Source: UBA5078 sp041175045 (lineage in GTDB: Bacteria > Pseudomonadota > Gammaproteobacteria > Pseudomonadales > Pseudohongiellaceae). From it: DNA of 19,202 bases. The stretch is from the NCBI GenBank assembly GCA_041175045.1, contig JBEDFR010000085.1, positions 1-19,202 on the forward strand, written 5' to 3'. Each line of letters begins with the position of its first letter. The stretch's first letter is position 1. The notes beneath the pieces were generated by a model. It ran no database searches and was not told where the DNA came from. It saw only the letters and a list, made by a program, of their open reading frames with translations. Positions 1 through 7,790 of this stretch are shown one piece after another. Position numbers and translations under genes: made by a program.

Positions 1-34
1 CAACAGAAGGATTTCCATTCATAACGGCCGGCAC

Positions 35-64
35 TTTATACCAAGGCACGGAAAGCTGTGTCAA
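35..64 (-). promoter_or_regulatory. sigma-70 promoter reading out of the window downstream of lon
   Basis: On the minus strand there is a perfect -35 box TTGACA (59-64), an 18-bp spacer, and a -10 box TATAAA (35-40) preceded by TGG, giving an extended -10. It lies just after the lon stop codon and points toward the gene beyond base 1. In many gammaproteobacteria the gene after lon is hupB (HU-beta), so this may be its promoter. That identity is inferred only from conserved gene order. Confidence 0.6.
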
Positions 65-90
65 CTGAATACCCCGCAAGCCGCTGTGAT

Positions 91-921
91 TCAGTGCGTA
101 TTTACCGGCAATTCTTCCTTGTTCTTGTCACTCTCCTCCACTCCTGCGCCACGGCTTGATTTTGTCATCAAGTCGTCAGACACAGGAATCGGCTGATACT
201 CGAGTGCGATTTCAAGAACCTGATCAATCCACCGAACTGGCTTGATCTCCAATTCCGCCTTGACGTTATCGGGAATCTCTTTCAGATCTCTTTCGTTGTC
301 TGCAGGAATGATTACTGTCTTGATCTTGCCACGATGTGCTGCGAGCAATTTCTCCTTAAGACCACCAATTCGCAGCACCTGACCTCGAAGCGTGATCTCC
401 CCGGTCATAGCGACATCTGCCCTGACGGGAATCGATGTCAAGGCTGACACTAGGGCCGTGCACATGCCGATACCGGCACTTGGACCATCCTTGGGCGTAG
501 CACCTTCAGGTACATGGATGTGCAGATCGACAGTTTCATGAAATCCAGGTTTGAGACCCAGTGCGGACGCTCTGCTTCGCACTACCGTGATGGCCGCCTG
601 AATGGATTCCTGCATGACATCCCCCAACGACCCCGTCTTGATGGTCTTGCCCTTGCCTTCGAGTGCCACGGCCTCGATGGTCAGCAACTCTCCACCTACC
701 TGAGTCCAGGCCAACCCATTGACTTGACCGACGAGATTTGTCTCTTCCGCCACTCCGAAATCGAACTTTCGCACGCCGGAGTACTTCTCCAGCAATGCGC
801 TGCTCAAGACCACTGGCTCCGGCTTCTTCACCGAAGAGTGCTCCTTGACGACCTTGCGGCAAATCTTAGCAATCTCACGCTCGAGACTTCGCACGCCCGC
901 CTCACGAGTGTAATAGCGCAC
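91..921 (-). CDS. lon: Lon protease, C-terminal part (protease domain), separated by a frameshift
   Basis: This piece carries the end of the AAA+ lid and the whole proteolytic domain of the ATP-dependent serine protease Lon, which degrades misfolded and regulatory proteins in the cytoplasm. The catalytic serine lies in DGPSAGIGM (codon 478-480) and the catalytic lysine in GGLKEKL (codon 355-357), so the Ser-Lys dyad is intact. Homologous reading starts upstream of 921, at about 942, in the words EDTVKDLVRYYTREAG, where it leaves the frame of the N-terminal piece. The GTG at 921 is only the first possible start codon in this frame and is unlikely to be a natural start. Together the two pieces give about 810 residues, the normal length of Lon. 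The break is therefore one lost base, either a sequencing or assembly error or a recent mutation. Confidence 0.85.
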   Translation of the reverse strand: MRYYTREAGVRSLEREIAKICRKVVKEHSSVKKPEPVVLSSALLEKYSGVRKFDFGVAEETNLVGQVNGLAWTQVGGELLTIEAVALEGKGKTIKTGSLGDVMQESIQAAITVVRSRASALGLKPGFHETVDLHIHVPEGATPKDGPSAGIGMCTALVSALTSIPVRADVAMTGEITLRGQVLRIGGLKEKLLAAHRGKIKTVIIPADNERDLKEIPDNVKAELEIKPVRWIDQVLEIALEYQPIPVSDDLMTKSSRGAGVEESDKNKEELPVNTH

Positions 922-2525
922 GAGGTCCTTGACCGTGTCTTCACCATCTCCAGCTCCCCGGGCTGTATGCCATTGTTATGTTGTTGCTTGGGCACGAGAT
1001 AGCGCGTGGCGATATTGATCTTCTCATCTTCCGTGTAGCCTGGAAGGCGAATGATCTCCATTCTGTCCAACAGAGGACCCGGAATGTTCATGGTGTTGGA
1101 CGTGCACACGAACATCACCTCTGAAAGGTCATAATCCACTTCAAGATAATGATCATTGAAGCTGTGATTCTGTTCCGGATCGAGCACTTCCAGCAAAGCC
1201 GACGCCGGATCGCCTCGATTGTCCATGCCCATCTTGTCAATTTCATCTAGTAGGAACAGCGGGTTACGCACGCCGACCTTGGCAAGCTTCTGCAGAAGCT
1301 TGCCGGGCAGCGAACCTATATAGGTACGCCGGTGCCCGCGAATTTCAGCCTCATCACGTACGCCGCCAAGGGCCATGCGAATGAACTTCCTGTTCGTGGC
1401 ACGAGCAATCGATTCACCAAGCGAAGTCTTGCCGACACCGGGCGGTCCCACCAGACAAAGAATCGGCCCCTTGAGCTTCTTCACCCGCTTCTGAACTGCC
1501 AGATACTCCAGAATCCTGATCTTTACCTCTTCGAGTCCGTAATGATCATTCTCCAAAACCTGTTCGGCTTTCTCCAGATCGAATCTGACTTTGCTTCGCG
1601 CCTTCCAAGGAATATTTACCATCCAGTCAATATATGTGCGCACAACAGAAGCTTCCGAAGACATGGGCGACATCATGCGCAGCTTGTTCAACTCGGACAA
1701 CGCTTTGTCTTTCGCCTCAGCGGGCATGCCAGCAGACTCGATCTTCTGCTTCAGCTCCTCTGCTTCGTTGGGAGAATCGTCGAGCTCGCCCATTTCTTTC
1801 TGAATGGCCTTCATCTGCTCATTCAGATAATACTCGCGCTGACTCTTCTCCATCTGCTTCTTTACGCGTCCACGTATGCGCTTTTCCACCTGAAACAGAT
1901 CAATCTCGGATTCGATGAGACTCATTAGATGCTCTATTCGCGCCTGCAGGCCGACCAGCTCCAGCAGATTCTGCTTCTCCTGCACCTGCAGTGCCATGTG
2001 AGAAGCGATCGTATCGACCAATCGACCAGGCTCATCGATACTGGATATGGACGTCATGACCTCTGGCGGAATTTTCTTGCTCAACTGAACATACTGCTCG
2101 AACTGCGTGAGCAAGGAGCGCACAAGAAGCTCTGACTGCTTGACTGGCAGAGCTTCGGGAACAAGCACGGCGATACTTGCCTGGAAATAGTCGGCGTCGT
2201 AGTCGACCGTCTTGATGCGCGCGCGATTGACTCCTTCAACAAGTACCTTGACCGTGCCGTCAGGCAGGCGAATCAATTGCAGGATGCTGGCGACAGTGCC
2301 GATCTCGAAGACATCACGGGCACCAGGATCATCGTCTGTCGGATTCCTCTGGGCTACCAGCAAGACTTGCTTGTTACTCGACATCGCTGTTTCAAGCGCC
2401 TTGATCGATTTCGGTCTGCCAACGAACAATGGCTGAACGATCTGCGGATAAACCACCACATCACGCAAGGGCAGCAGTGGCAGGATATTTTTCGCGATTT
2501 CGGAGGACTCTGCATGAAGACCCAT
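828..2525 (-). CDS. lon: Lon protease, N-terminal and ATPase part, frameshifted at its 3' end
   Basis: The protein begins with the Lon N-terminal substrate-binding domain (LPLLPLRDVVVYP, residues about 15-27). A coiled stretch with REYYLNEQMKAIQKE (230-244) follows, then the AAA+ module with Walker A GPPGVGKT (360-367) and Walker B LFLLDEID (423-430). It agrees with Lon up to GELEM near residue 527. The last 35 or so residues are out of frame (Arg/Ser-rich) and not Lon-like. The ATG at 2525 has a good ribosome binding site (AGGAAG, 6 nt upstream). The gene lies 118 bp downstream of clpX, the usual order tig-clpP-clpX-lon. I found no clear sigma-32 heat-shock promoter in that gap. Restoring one base near 942 (plus-strand GTCTTCACC to GTCTTCCACC) rejoins it to the C-terminal piece. 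Confidence 0.9.
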   Translation of the reverse strand: MGLHAESSEIAKNILPLLPLRDVVVYPQIVQPLFVGRPKSIKALETAMSSNKQVLLVAQRNPTDDDPGARDVFEIGTVASILQLIRLPDGTVKVLVEGVNRARIKTVDYDADYFQASIAVLVPEALPVKQSELLVRSLLTQFEQYVQLSKKIPPEVMTSISSIDEPGRLVDTIASHMALQVQEKQNLLELVGLQARIEHLMSLIESEIDLFQVEKRIRGRVKKQMEKSQREYYLNEQMKAIQKEMGELDDSPNEAEELKQKIESAGMPAEAKDKALSELNKLRMMSPMSSEASVVRTYIDWMVNIPWKARSKVRFDLEKAEQVLENDHYGLEEVKIRILEYLAVQKRVKKLKGPILCLVGPPGVGKTSLGESIARATNRKFIRMALGGVRDEAEIRGHRRTYIGSLPGKLLQKLAKVGVRNPLFLLDEIDKMGMDNRGDPASALLEVLDPEQNHSFNDHYLEVDYDLSEVMFVCTSNTMNIPGPLLDRMEIIRLPGYTEDEKINIATRYLVPKQQHNNGIQPGELEMVKTRSRTSCAITLVRRACEVSSVRLLRFAARSSRSTLR

Positions 2526-2643
2526 AATTACTTCCTGAAAAAAGGGAGTGGCAAACTGAACTCAATGGTATTCAGGCTTTACCCTTGGGGCGTTCTTCTG
2601 CAATTGCAATGCTCGCCCGCCTTGTAATGACCAAAGAAAAAAT

Positions 2644-3933
2644 TCAATGTTCTTCGGTCGCGGTCCTCGACTGCTGCTCTCTGTTTTCGTAAACCAGAAG
2701 AGGTTCGGAATCTCCGTTGATGGCCGCGGAATCGATGATGACCTTGCTGACTTTCTCCATCGAAGGGATCTTGTACATGGTGTCCAACAGCACACTTTCC
2801 ATGATAGAGCGCAGCCCACGTGCGCCGGTCTTGCGCTCTTTGGCCCTCTGCGCGACCGCCTTGAGGGCTTCATCTCGGAACTGTATTTCCACCCCCTCCA
2901 TTTCAAACAGCTTCTGATACTGCTTGATCAACGCGTTTCTCGGTTCCTTGAGAATGCGAACGAGGGCATCGAGATCGAGTTCATCAAGAGTCGCAATCAT
3001 CGGCAGTCGGCCGACGAACTCGGGAATGAGACCATACTTCACCAGATCTTCCGGCTCCACATCACGCAAGGTCTCTCCAGTCTTTTGTTCAAGGTCTTTG
3101 CTGCGCACCTCCGCAGCGAATCCAATGCCTCCCTTCTCGGAGCGATCGCGAATGATCTTGTCGAGACCGGCAAAAGCGCCCCCGCAAATGAAAAGGATAT
3201 TGGAAGTGTCAACCTGGAGAAACTCCTGCTGAGGATGCTTTCGCCCCCCCTGCGGAGGCACAGACGCCACAGTGCCTTCAATAAGTTTCAACAGGGCCTG
3301 CTGCACGCCCTCACCTGAGACATCGCGCGTGATGGAGGGATTGTCAGACTTGCGTGAAATCTTGTCGATCTCGTCGATATACACAATGCCGATCTGCGCC
3401 TTCTCAACATCGTAGTCGCACTTCTGCAAGAGCTTCTGAATGATGTTCTCTACGTCCTCGCCGACGTAGCCAGCCTCTGTCAATGTCGTGGCATCCGCGA
3501 TGGTGAAGGGCACGTCAAGAAGTCGAGCCAGCGTTTCTGCGAGTAGCGTTTTGCCTGTACCAGTCGGACCAACCATCAGGATATTGCTCTTGCCCAGTTC
3601 CACACCGCCCGACGATTGCTCGTAGTTTAGCCGCTTGTAATGGTTGTACACGGCGACTGCGAGAACCTTCTTGGCACGCTCCTGACCAATCACATATTCG
3701 TCCAGCGTGGTTTTTATCTCTTCGGGTATCGGCAACTTCCGACTGCCACTCTCGCCATCCTTTTCCTGGATTTCCTCTCGAATGATGTCATTACAAAGGT
3801 CGACGCATTCATCACAGACAAAAACGGAAGGACCCGCTATCAGCTTGCGAACTTCGTGTTGACTCTTGCCGCAGAAAGAGCAGTAAAGCAATTTGCCGTT
3901 GTCATCGCCCTTGTTGAAACGATCATCAGACAT
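2644..3933 (-). CDS. clpX: ClpX, ATP-dependent unfoldase of the ClpXP protease
   Basis: This AAA+ unfoldase recognises tagged substrates (for example SsrA-tagged proteins) and threads them into ClpP. An N-terminal zinc-binding domain has Cys18, Cys21, Cys40 and Cys43. Walker A is GPTGTGKT (122-129) and Walker B is IVYIDEID (183-190). The pore loop GYVGED, the RKH loop and the ClpP-docking IGF tripeptide (in EKGGIGFAAEV) are all visible. The length of 429 residues is normal. The ATG at 3933 is chosen because GAGGA lies 8 nt upstream; the in-frame TTG at 3948 overlaps that site and is rejected. The gene is 169 bp downstream of clpP, a gap wide enough for its own promoter. Confidence 0.97.
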   Translation of the reverse strand: MSDDRFNKGDDNGKLLYCSFCGKSQHEVRKLIAGPSVFVCDECVDLCNDIIREEIQEKDGESGSRKLPIPEEIKTTLDEYVIGQERAKKVLAVAVYNHYKRLNYEQSSGGVELGKSNILMVGPTGTGKTLLAETLARLLDVPFTIADATTLTEAGYVGEDVENIIQKLLQKCDYDVEKAQIGIVYIDEIDKISRKSDNPSITRDVSGEGVQQALLKLIEGTVASVPPQGGRKHPQQEFLQVDTSNILFICGGAFAGLDKIIRDRSEKGGIGFAAEVRSKDLEQKTGETLRDVEPEDLVKYGLIPEFVGRLPMIATLDELDLDALVRILKEPRNALIKQYQKLFEMEGVEIQFRDEALKAVAQRAKERKTGARGLRSIMESVLLDTMYKIPSMEKVSKVIIDSAAINGDSEPLLVYENREQQSRTATEEH

Positions 3934-3963
3934 TGAACTAATCCTCAAATTCGACGCCAGCCC

Positions 3964-3992
3964 AGATTACAGGACTTTCAGGCGCTCTCCAA
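3964..3992 (-). promoter_or_regulatory. possible weak promoter for clpX
   Basis: In the clpP-clpX gap the minus strand has TTGGAG (3987-3992), a 17-bp spacer and TAATCT (3964-3969) preceded by TG. Each box matches three of six consensus positions, so this is only a candidate. Readthrough from clpP could serve instead. Confidence 0.25.
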
Positions 3993-4102
3993 TAGCAATA
4001 CCGGGCGCCGCCGAAAGCAGGCCCTGGGCCCTGTCAGTGATAATCGGCACGACTTCCGAGTTCTCGAGCCTGCAGCAGAAAATTACGGGCAAATGTCGCT
4101 GA

Positions 4103-4717
4103 CTAGATCACGCGGCGACTAAGGACTCGGTCAATGAGACCATACTCGACGCCTTCGTTGGCACTCATGAAATTGTCGCGCTCTGTATCCTTCGCGATTG
4201 TCTCGAGGTCCTTGCCGGTGTGCATGGCCATGATGTGATTGAGCTGGTGACGCAACTTGATGATCTCGTTGGCCTGTATCTCGATGTCGGACGCCTGGCC
4301 CTGCGCACCTCCACTGGGCTGGTGAATCATCATGCGCGAGTGTGGAAGGGCGAACCGCTTGCCTTGAGCGCCACCAGCAAGCAAAAGAGCACCCATGCTT
4401 GCTGCCTGGCCGATACACATGGTGCTGACATCCGGCTTGATGAACTGCATCGTGTCGTAAATCGACAAGCCTGATGTAACGGAACCGCCGGGAGAGTTGA
4501 TATAGAGATGAATATCTTTGTCCGGATTTTCCGACTCCAGAAACAGCAATTGCGCGACAACGAGGTTGGCCATGTAATCCTCTACAGGGCCAACCACGAA
4601 AATAACGCGCTCTTTCAGCAAACGTGAATAAATATCATAGGAGCGCTCACCGCGCGCCGTCTGTTCGACAACCATCGGCACAAGGGTTGACACGATCTGT
4701 TCTTGTCTTTGATCCAT
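4103..4717 (-). CDS. clpP: ClpP, proteolytic subunit of ClpXP/ClpAP
   Basis: This self-compartmentalising serine peptidase forms a double heptameric ring and works with ClpX, encoded next to it. The catalytic triad is visible: Ser107 in GQAASMGA, His132 in MMIHQPSGG and Asp181 in DTERDNFMS. The length of 204 residues is typical, and the first dozen residues probably form the cleaved propeptide. The start ATG at 4717 follows the tig stop by only 9 bp, so tig and clpP are probably co-transcribed and translationally coupled. No separate promoter was seen in that short gap. Confidence 0.97.
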   Translation of the reverse strand: MDQRQEQIVSTLVPMVVEQTARGERSYDIYSRLLKERVIFVVGPVEDYMANLVVAQLLFLESENPDKDIHLYINSPGGSVTSGLSIYDTMQFIKPDVSTMCIGQAASMGALLLAGGAQGKRFALPHSRMMIHQPSGGAQGQASDIEIQANEIIKLRHQLNHIMAMHTGKDLETIAKDTERDNFMSANEGVEYGLIDRVLSRRVI

Positions 4718-4726
4718 ACGATCTCG

Positions 4727-6049
4727 TTACTTCTTGTCTGATTTTGTCGAGTCTGGTTTGATGGCGTCGTCATAGCTCACGCGCTTTTCCTTCACTTTCG
4801 CTTCCGCAAGAATTGCTTCGAAAGCCTGATCTTCCAGCACCGAAGATTCAACAGTGGCCAGTTGATCCTTGTTGCTGTAGTACCAGCGCACTACCTGTTC
4901 AGGAGTCTCATATGTCGATGCAATATCTTCGATGGTCGATTTGACCAGATCTGGATCTGCCTTGAGACCGCGGCTCTTGATGACCTCGCCTAGAATCAGA
5001 CCTAGTCCAATACGCTTCTCTGCCTGCTCCACAAACAACTCATCGGGAAGCAGTGACGGGTCTATGCTCTGCTTGCCTCCACCAAACTGCTGCAATGCCT
5101 GCTGACGCAGCGCATTGATCTCGCCCTGTACGAGACTCCTTGGCAGCGTGAGCTTGTTTTGTGCCAGCAACTGCTCCATCAGGCGACTCTTCACCTTTGC
5201 CTTGCTGGCATTCTTGAGCTCACGCTCCATATTGGCGGCCACTTCCTTGCGGAAAGCCTCCAGCCCTCCCTCCTCGATGCCGAACACCGCGAAGAACTCA
5301 TCGTTGAGTTCAGGCAGCACGGGAGCACTTACGGAGTTGATCTTGATCTCGAACCGTACAGGTTTGCCTGCGAGATCCTTGTTCTGGTAGTCCTCGGGGA
5401 ACACCAGGTCAAGCACGACCTCGTCGCCCGCCTTCTTCTTGCTCAGCCCCTTTTCGAAACCATCGATCATGCGCTGAGAACCGAGTATCAGATTGGCCCC
5501 CTTGGCAGAGCCACCGGCGAACTCCACGCCTTCCATGGTTCCGACATAGTCGATGTTCAAGCGGTCCTTGTTTTTGCTCTGACGATTCACATTCTCCCAG
5601 GTCTGGCGCTGCTGGCGCAGGGTCTCGATCATCTTGTCGATGTTCTCGTCCTCTACCTGGGAGACAAGTTTCTCGACTTTCAATTCCTTGAAATCGCCCA
5701 GCGTGACTTCCGGAAAGACTTCGAATGTCGCCACATACTCGAGGTCCTTGCCTTCTAGGATCGATCGGGGCTCGATGCGGGGCTGACCGGCTGGCTTGAG
5801 ATTCTGCTCTGCGATCGCCTGATAGTAAGTTCGACTCATGACTTCGCCGACCACTTCCTGGCGCACGCTTTTGCCGAATCGACCCTTGATCACCTTCAAG
5901 GGAATCTTGCCCTTGCGAAACCCATTCAGGCGCACATTACCCGAAGCCTCCTGGAGTCGAGCCGTGACGGCACTTTCGACAACTGCAGCAGGAATTCCGA
6001 CTGTCATTCGTCGCTCGAGTTCAGAAATTGTCTCGATGGAAACTTGCAT
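4727..6049 (-). CDS. tig: Trigger factor, ribosome-associated chaperone and peptidyl-prolyl isomerase
   Basis: Trigger factor binds ribosomal protein L23 at the exit tunnel and protects nascent chains. The N-terminal domain carries the ribosome-binding signature GFRKGKIP (43-50). A central FKBP-like PPIase domain (about 150-240, around DRLNIDYVGTMEGVEFAGG) and a long helical C-terminal chaperone domain follow. The length of 440 residues is typical. The start ATG at 6049 has GAGGG 6 nt upstream. It is the first gene of the minus-strand chaperone/protease block and is divergent from the mobA-like gene across 308 bp. Confidence 0.96.
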   Translation of the reverse strand: MQVSIETISELERRMTVGIPAAVVESAVTARLQEASGNVRLNGFRKGKIPLKVIKGRFGKSVRQEVVGEVMSRTYYQAIAEQNLKPAGQPRIEPRSILEGKDLEYVATFEVFPEVTLGDFKELKVEKLVSQVEDENIDKMIETLRQQRQTWENVNRQSKNKDRLNIDYVGTMEGVEFAGGSAKGANLILGSQRMIDGFEKGLSKKKAGDEVVLDLVFPEDYQNKDLAGKPVRFEIKINSVSAPVLPELNDEFFAVFGIEEGGLEAFRKEVAANMERELKNASKAKVKSRLMEQLLAQNKLTLPRSLVQGEINALRQQALQQFGGGKQSIDPSLLPDELFVEQAEKRIGLGLILGEVIKSRGLKADPDLVKSTIEDIASTYETPEQVVRWYYSNKDQLATVESSVLEDQAFEAILAEAKVKEKRVSYDDAIKPDSTKSDKK

Positions 6050-6275
6050 GAATTACCCTCTACTATCGGCGTGCCTTTGCTTCCCGCCAGTCATTGACGC
6101 ACTGAAGATCACCAAGTTGGTTCATCCTCGTGAGCCACCCAATTGATGCCTTCGCTTTTTCTGTCCGAAGCCGTCTCGCTTGCCAGCCAGCTTTCTTTCT
6201 GTTTAAGTTCTTATAATTCAAGATCTTAAGAGAATTTTGTCGACTTCTGAAGTGCGCGATTCTCCCATACTGCCC

Positions 6276-6306
6276 ATATATATTCAATTGTGAATATTGT
6301 GAGCAA
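6276..6306 (-). promoter_or_regulatory. candidate tig promoter
   Basis: On the minus strand TTGCTC (6301-6306) is followed, after 17-18 bp, by the alternating run ATATATAT (6276-6283), which offers TATATA as a -10 box. The leader to tig would be about 220 nt, which is long, so a second promoter nearer the gene is possible. Confidence 0.35.
6280..6297. repeat. 18-bp near-palindrome in the spacer of the candidate tig promoter
   Basis: The sequence ATATTCA-ATTG-TGAATAT has perfect 7-bp arms around a 4-bp centre. It fills the spacer between the candidate -35 and -10 boxes, a typical place for a repressor or a spacer-twisting activator. No regulator is assigned. Confidence 0.5.
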
Positions 6307-6357
6307 TCTTAATTGTGACCACCATCGCCGACCATCGACCATACCTTCGAGAATCCA

Positions 6358-6987
6358 GTGAACCCATTTGAAACCGGTATCTGTGGCGTTATTTTGGCAG
6401 GCGGTCGAGGCTCACGCATGGACTATCGTCACAAACCCCTGATGAATGTCGGAAAGAGATCGATTATTGAGTGGATAATCGAGTGCGCGTCGCTTCAGAC
6501 GTATCGTCTGGTCATCAATGTCAACAGGGATGTCGAACTCTATGAGAAATTTGGTCTTCCGCTGATTCCAGATCTGGTTTCCACTGACGCCGGCCCGCTT
6601 GCAGGCATACACGCCGCCATGAACTGGTGCAGGGAAAACGAGCCCGGCAGCACACACATCGCATGCTTTCCAGGAGACGTCCCGTGGTTCGGGTCAGATC
6701 TGGTGCCGCGCCTGAAGGATGGCGTTGCAGTTACCGATAGTCTGATTGGCTGGTTACAAACCGGCTCACAGTGGCAGCCATTGTTCTCGCTTTGGGATCT
6801 GAGGCTGGAACAGCGACTTTCTGACGCCTTGCAGCTGGGCTTGTACAGTCCCATGCAATTCATTCGATCACAGGCCAATGTACTTGTACCCGAATCATCC
6901 GTGCGGCAGGGAGATTACTTGAATATCAATACGTTGGAAGATCTCGAACTGGCCAGCTCGATTGCTGCCCTCCGCGACTCAGCGTGA
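6358..6987 (+). CDS. mobA: MobA-like molybdenum cofactor guanylyltransferase (NTP transferase fold)
   Basis: MobA links GMP from GTP to molybdopterin to make the guanine dinucleotide form of the molybdenum cofactor. The nucleotide-binding signature LAGGRGSRM (13-21) with following Lys26, the DAGPLAGI block (77-84) and a metal-site GDVPW (106-110) are in the right order for this GT-A-like fold. The length of 209 residues suits MobA. The usual C-terminal insert motif NINT(P/L)xDL is present as NINTLEDLE. The start is the GTG at 6358; GAG lies about 8 nt upstream, a weak ribosome binding site. The gene stands alone on the plus strand with no other cofactor gene in view. A related NTP transferase acting on a different cofactor or sugar cannot be excluded. 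Confidence 0.82.
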   Translation: MNPFETGICGVILAGGRGSRMDYRHKPLMNVGKRSIIEWIIECASLQTYRLVINVNRDVELYEKFGLPLIPDLVSTDAGPLAGIHAAMNWCRENEPGSTHIACFPGDVPWFGSDLVPRLKDGVAVTDSLIGWLQTGSQWQPLFSLWDLRLEQRLSDALQLGLYSPMQFIRSQANVLVPESSVRQGDYLNINTLEDLELASSIAALRDSA

Positions 6988-7232
6988 AATGCCTAAATTC
7001 TTGTCTTCAGAAATATTTTTACCTCAAGTGAAGTGTCAACACTTTGTTTTACTTGCATAAAAAATGCTCATTTGTACTGCAAGTTGCATTATTTTTAATC
7101 TGGATTCGGGAAAATTCAGTTCTTTAATATCCTCAGCTAAGGTACTGATGATAAAGACAAATACAGCGGCTTTGCCAACCTCCCTTTTAATGCGCTAAAT
7201 AATTGATTTAAAAGGAACTTTGACAAATTGAA

Positions 7233-7250
7233 AGAGTGCCGTGGCACTCT
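7233..7250. repeat. 18-bp palindrome upstream of the sigma-54-type promoter
   Basis: AGAGTGCC-GT-GGCACTCT has perfect 8-bp arms. Its centre lies about 27 bp upstream of the -24 GG of the promoter. It could be a binding site for an enhancer-binding protein or another regulator, although such sites often lie further away. It shares the GTGCC/GGCAC core with two hairpins after the gene. Confidence 0.55.
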
Positions 7251-7266
7251 AGCTTAGACACTCGAA

Positions 7267-7282
7267 TGGCATGCTATTTGCG
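7267..7282 (+). promoter_or_regulatory. sigma-54 (RpoN) type -24/-12 promoter
   Basis: TGGCATG-CTAT-TTGCG keeps the invariant GG at 7268-7269 and GC at 7280-7281 with exactly 10 bp between them. It differs from the consensus TGGCACG-N4-TTGCW at only two positions. Transcription would begin near 7293, about 120 nt before the ATG at 7414. Confidence 0.62.
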
Positions 7283-7413
7283 CTCTTCTCACCTTCGAAT
7301 CCGCATAATAATTTCGAGCTACTCGCCAGCGCGGGCATGCCGAGCGTGTGTTCCGGAAAATCTAAGAACATCGGCAGGCCTGGACTGGCAGAGACAATCA
7401 GAGGAGCAAAATC

Positions 7414-7695
7414 ATGACAAGCCTTCGCAAGCAAGACAGGTCAGATCGAGAAATCCCGCAGCGTACAGAACGTCTTTTCGATAGTGGGGGGCTCTGGTAC
7501 TTCCGTACCCGGGAGGGCAGTAATATCGGTCCATTTCGCTATCAGTCAGAGGCACGGCAGATGCTAGAGAAGTTCATTGAGGATATTGTCACAGCGGAAA
7601 CCGCGGCTGAGCGCGCAAACAAACCGCATTTCCGCCTTCTTGCCAACGCCAGGTATGTCTCTGGCAATTTTGGATCTCCTGGCTTAAGCGGCTGA
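7414..7695 (+). CDS. small conserved protein with a WYF...GPF motif (DUF6316-like)
   Basis: This is a 93-residue soluble protein with no signal peptide or membrane segment. The central words RTERLFDSGGLWYFRTREG (17-35) and IGPF (38-41) fit, from memory, the DUF6316 family of small gammaproteobacterial proteins. They also resemble the W-Y-x-G-x-x-x-GP core of GYF_2-like domains. A helical segment (about 44-70, rich in Glu and Ala) follows. The ATG at 7414 has a strong ribosome binding site, GAGGAG (7401-7406). The gene stands alone, with a sigma-54-type promoter upstream and a perfect 34-bp hairpin 26 bp after the stop. The function is unknown; sigma-54 control would suggest a response to nutrient or surface signals, which is inference. 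Confidence 0.75.
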   Translation: MTSLRKQDRSDREIPQRTERLFDSGGLWYFRTREGSNIGPFRYQSEARQMLEKFIEDIVTAETAAERANKPHFRLLANARYVSGNFGSPGLSG

Positions 7696-7720
7696 AAGTC
7701 TTGAGTTGACCGGAATATCC

Positions 7721-7754
7721 GCCAGGGCACTTCGGCTTGCCGAAGTGCCCTGGC
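7721..7754 (+). terminator. perfect 34-bp inverted repeat, probable terminator-like hairpin
   Basis: GCCAGGGCACTTCGGC (7721-7736), TT, then the exact reverse complement (7739-7754) form a 16-bp GC-rich stem. It begins 26 bp after the stop of the small gene. No T-run follows on either strand, so it is not a classic intrinsic terminator. It may stabilise the transcript 3' end, act as a REP-like element, or be bidirectional. Confidence 0.5.
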
Positions 7755-7790
7755 TACCCGAGAAACCCATCGCCAAGCTCGCAAGCGTGC

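Larger units (their letters stand above)
6050..6357. other. divergent intergenic region between tig and the mobA-like gene
   Basis: This 308-bp stretch is AT-rich in its middle. It holds a candidate tig promoter with a palindrome in its spacer and three TTGTGA words (6288, 6297, 6313). A plus-strand TATAAT at 6212-6217 could be a -10 box for the mobA-like gene, but no convincing -35 box stands 17 bp upstream of it. A minus-strand open frame (6063-6287) has only a TTG start, no recognisable domain and no ribosome binding site, and is not called. Confidence 0.6.
6988..7413. other. AT-rich intergenic region before the small GPF-motif gene
   Basis: These 426 bp hold no gene. Just after the mobA-like stop there is a weak hairpin AAGTG-TCAA-CACTT followed by TGTTTT (7031-7048), possibly a poor terminator. 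ACTTGCA (7051-7057) and TGCAAGT (7078-7084) form a wider inverted repeat. Further on are the 18-bp palindrome at 7233-7250 and the sigma-54-type promoter at 7267-7282. From about 7293 to 7413 an untranslated leader of about 120 nt is predicted. Confidence 0.6.

Noticed and set aside
2526..2643. Heat-shock (sigma-32) promoter before lon
   Set aside because: I looked for CTTGAAA and CCCCAT-type boxes on the minus strand with suitable spacing and found none.
3934..3948. Longer ClpX from a TTG start at 3948
   Set aside because: The TTG overlaps the GAGGA ribosome binding site of the ATG at 3933, and the protein then starts as ClpX usually does (MSDD...).
4010..4045. GGCCCTGGGCC near-palindrome between clpP and clpX as a terminator
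   Set aside because: It is short, self-overlapping and has no T-run; not distinguishable from GC-rich chance.
6063..6287. 74-codon open frame upstream of tig, minus strand
   Set aside because: TTG start, no ribosome binding site, no recognisable domain, and it lies across the likely tig promoter and leader.
7251..7258. An earlier sigma-54 match starting at TGGCAC (7242)
   Set aside because: The GG to GC distance is wrong there; only the element at 7267-7282 has exact 10-bp spacing.
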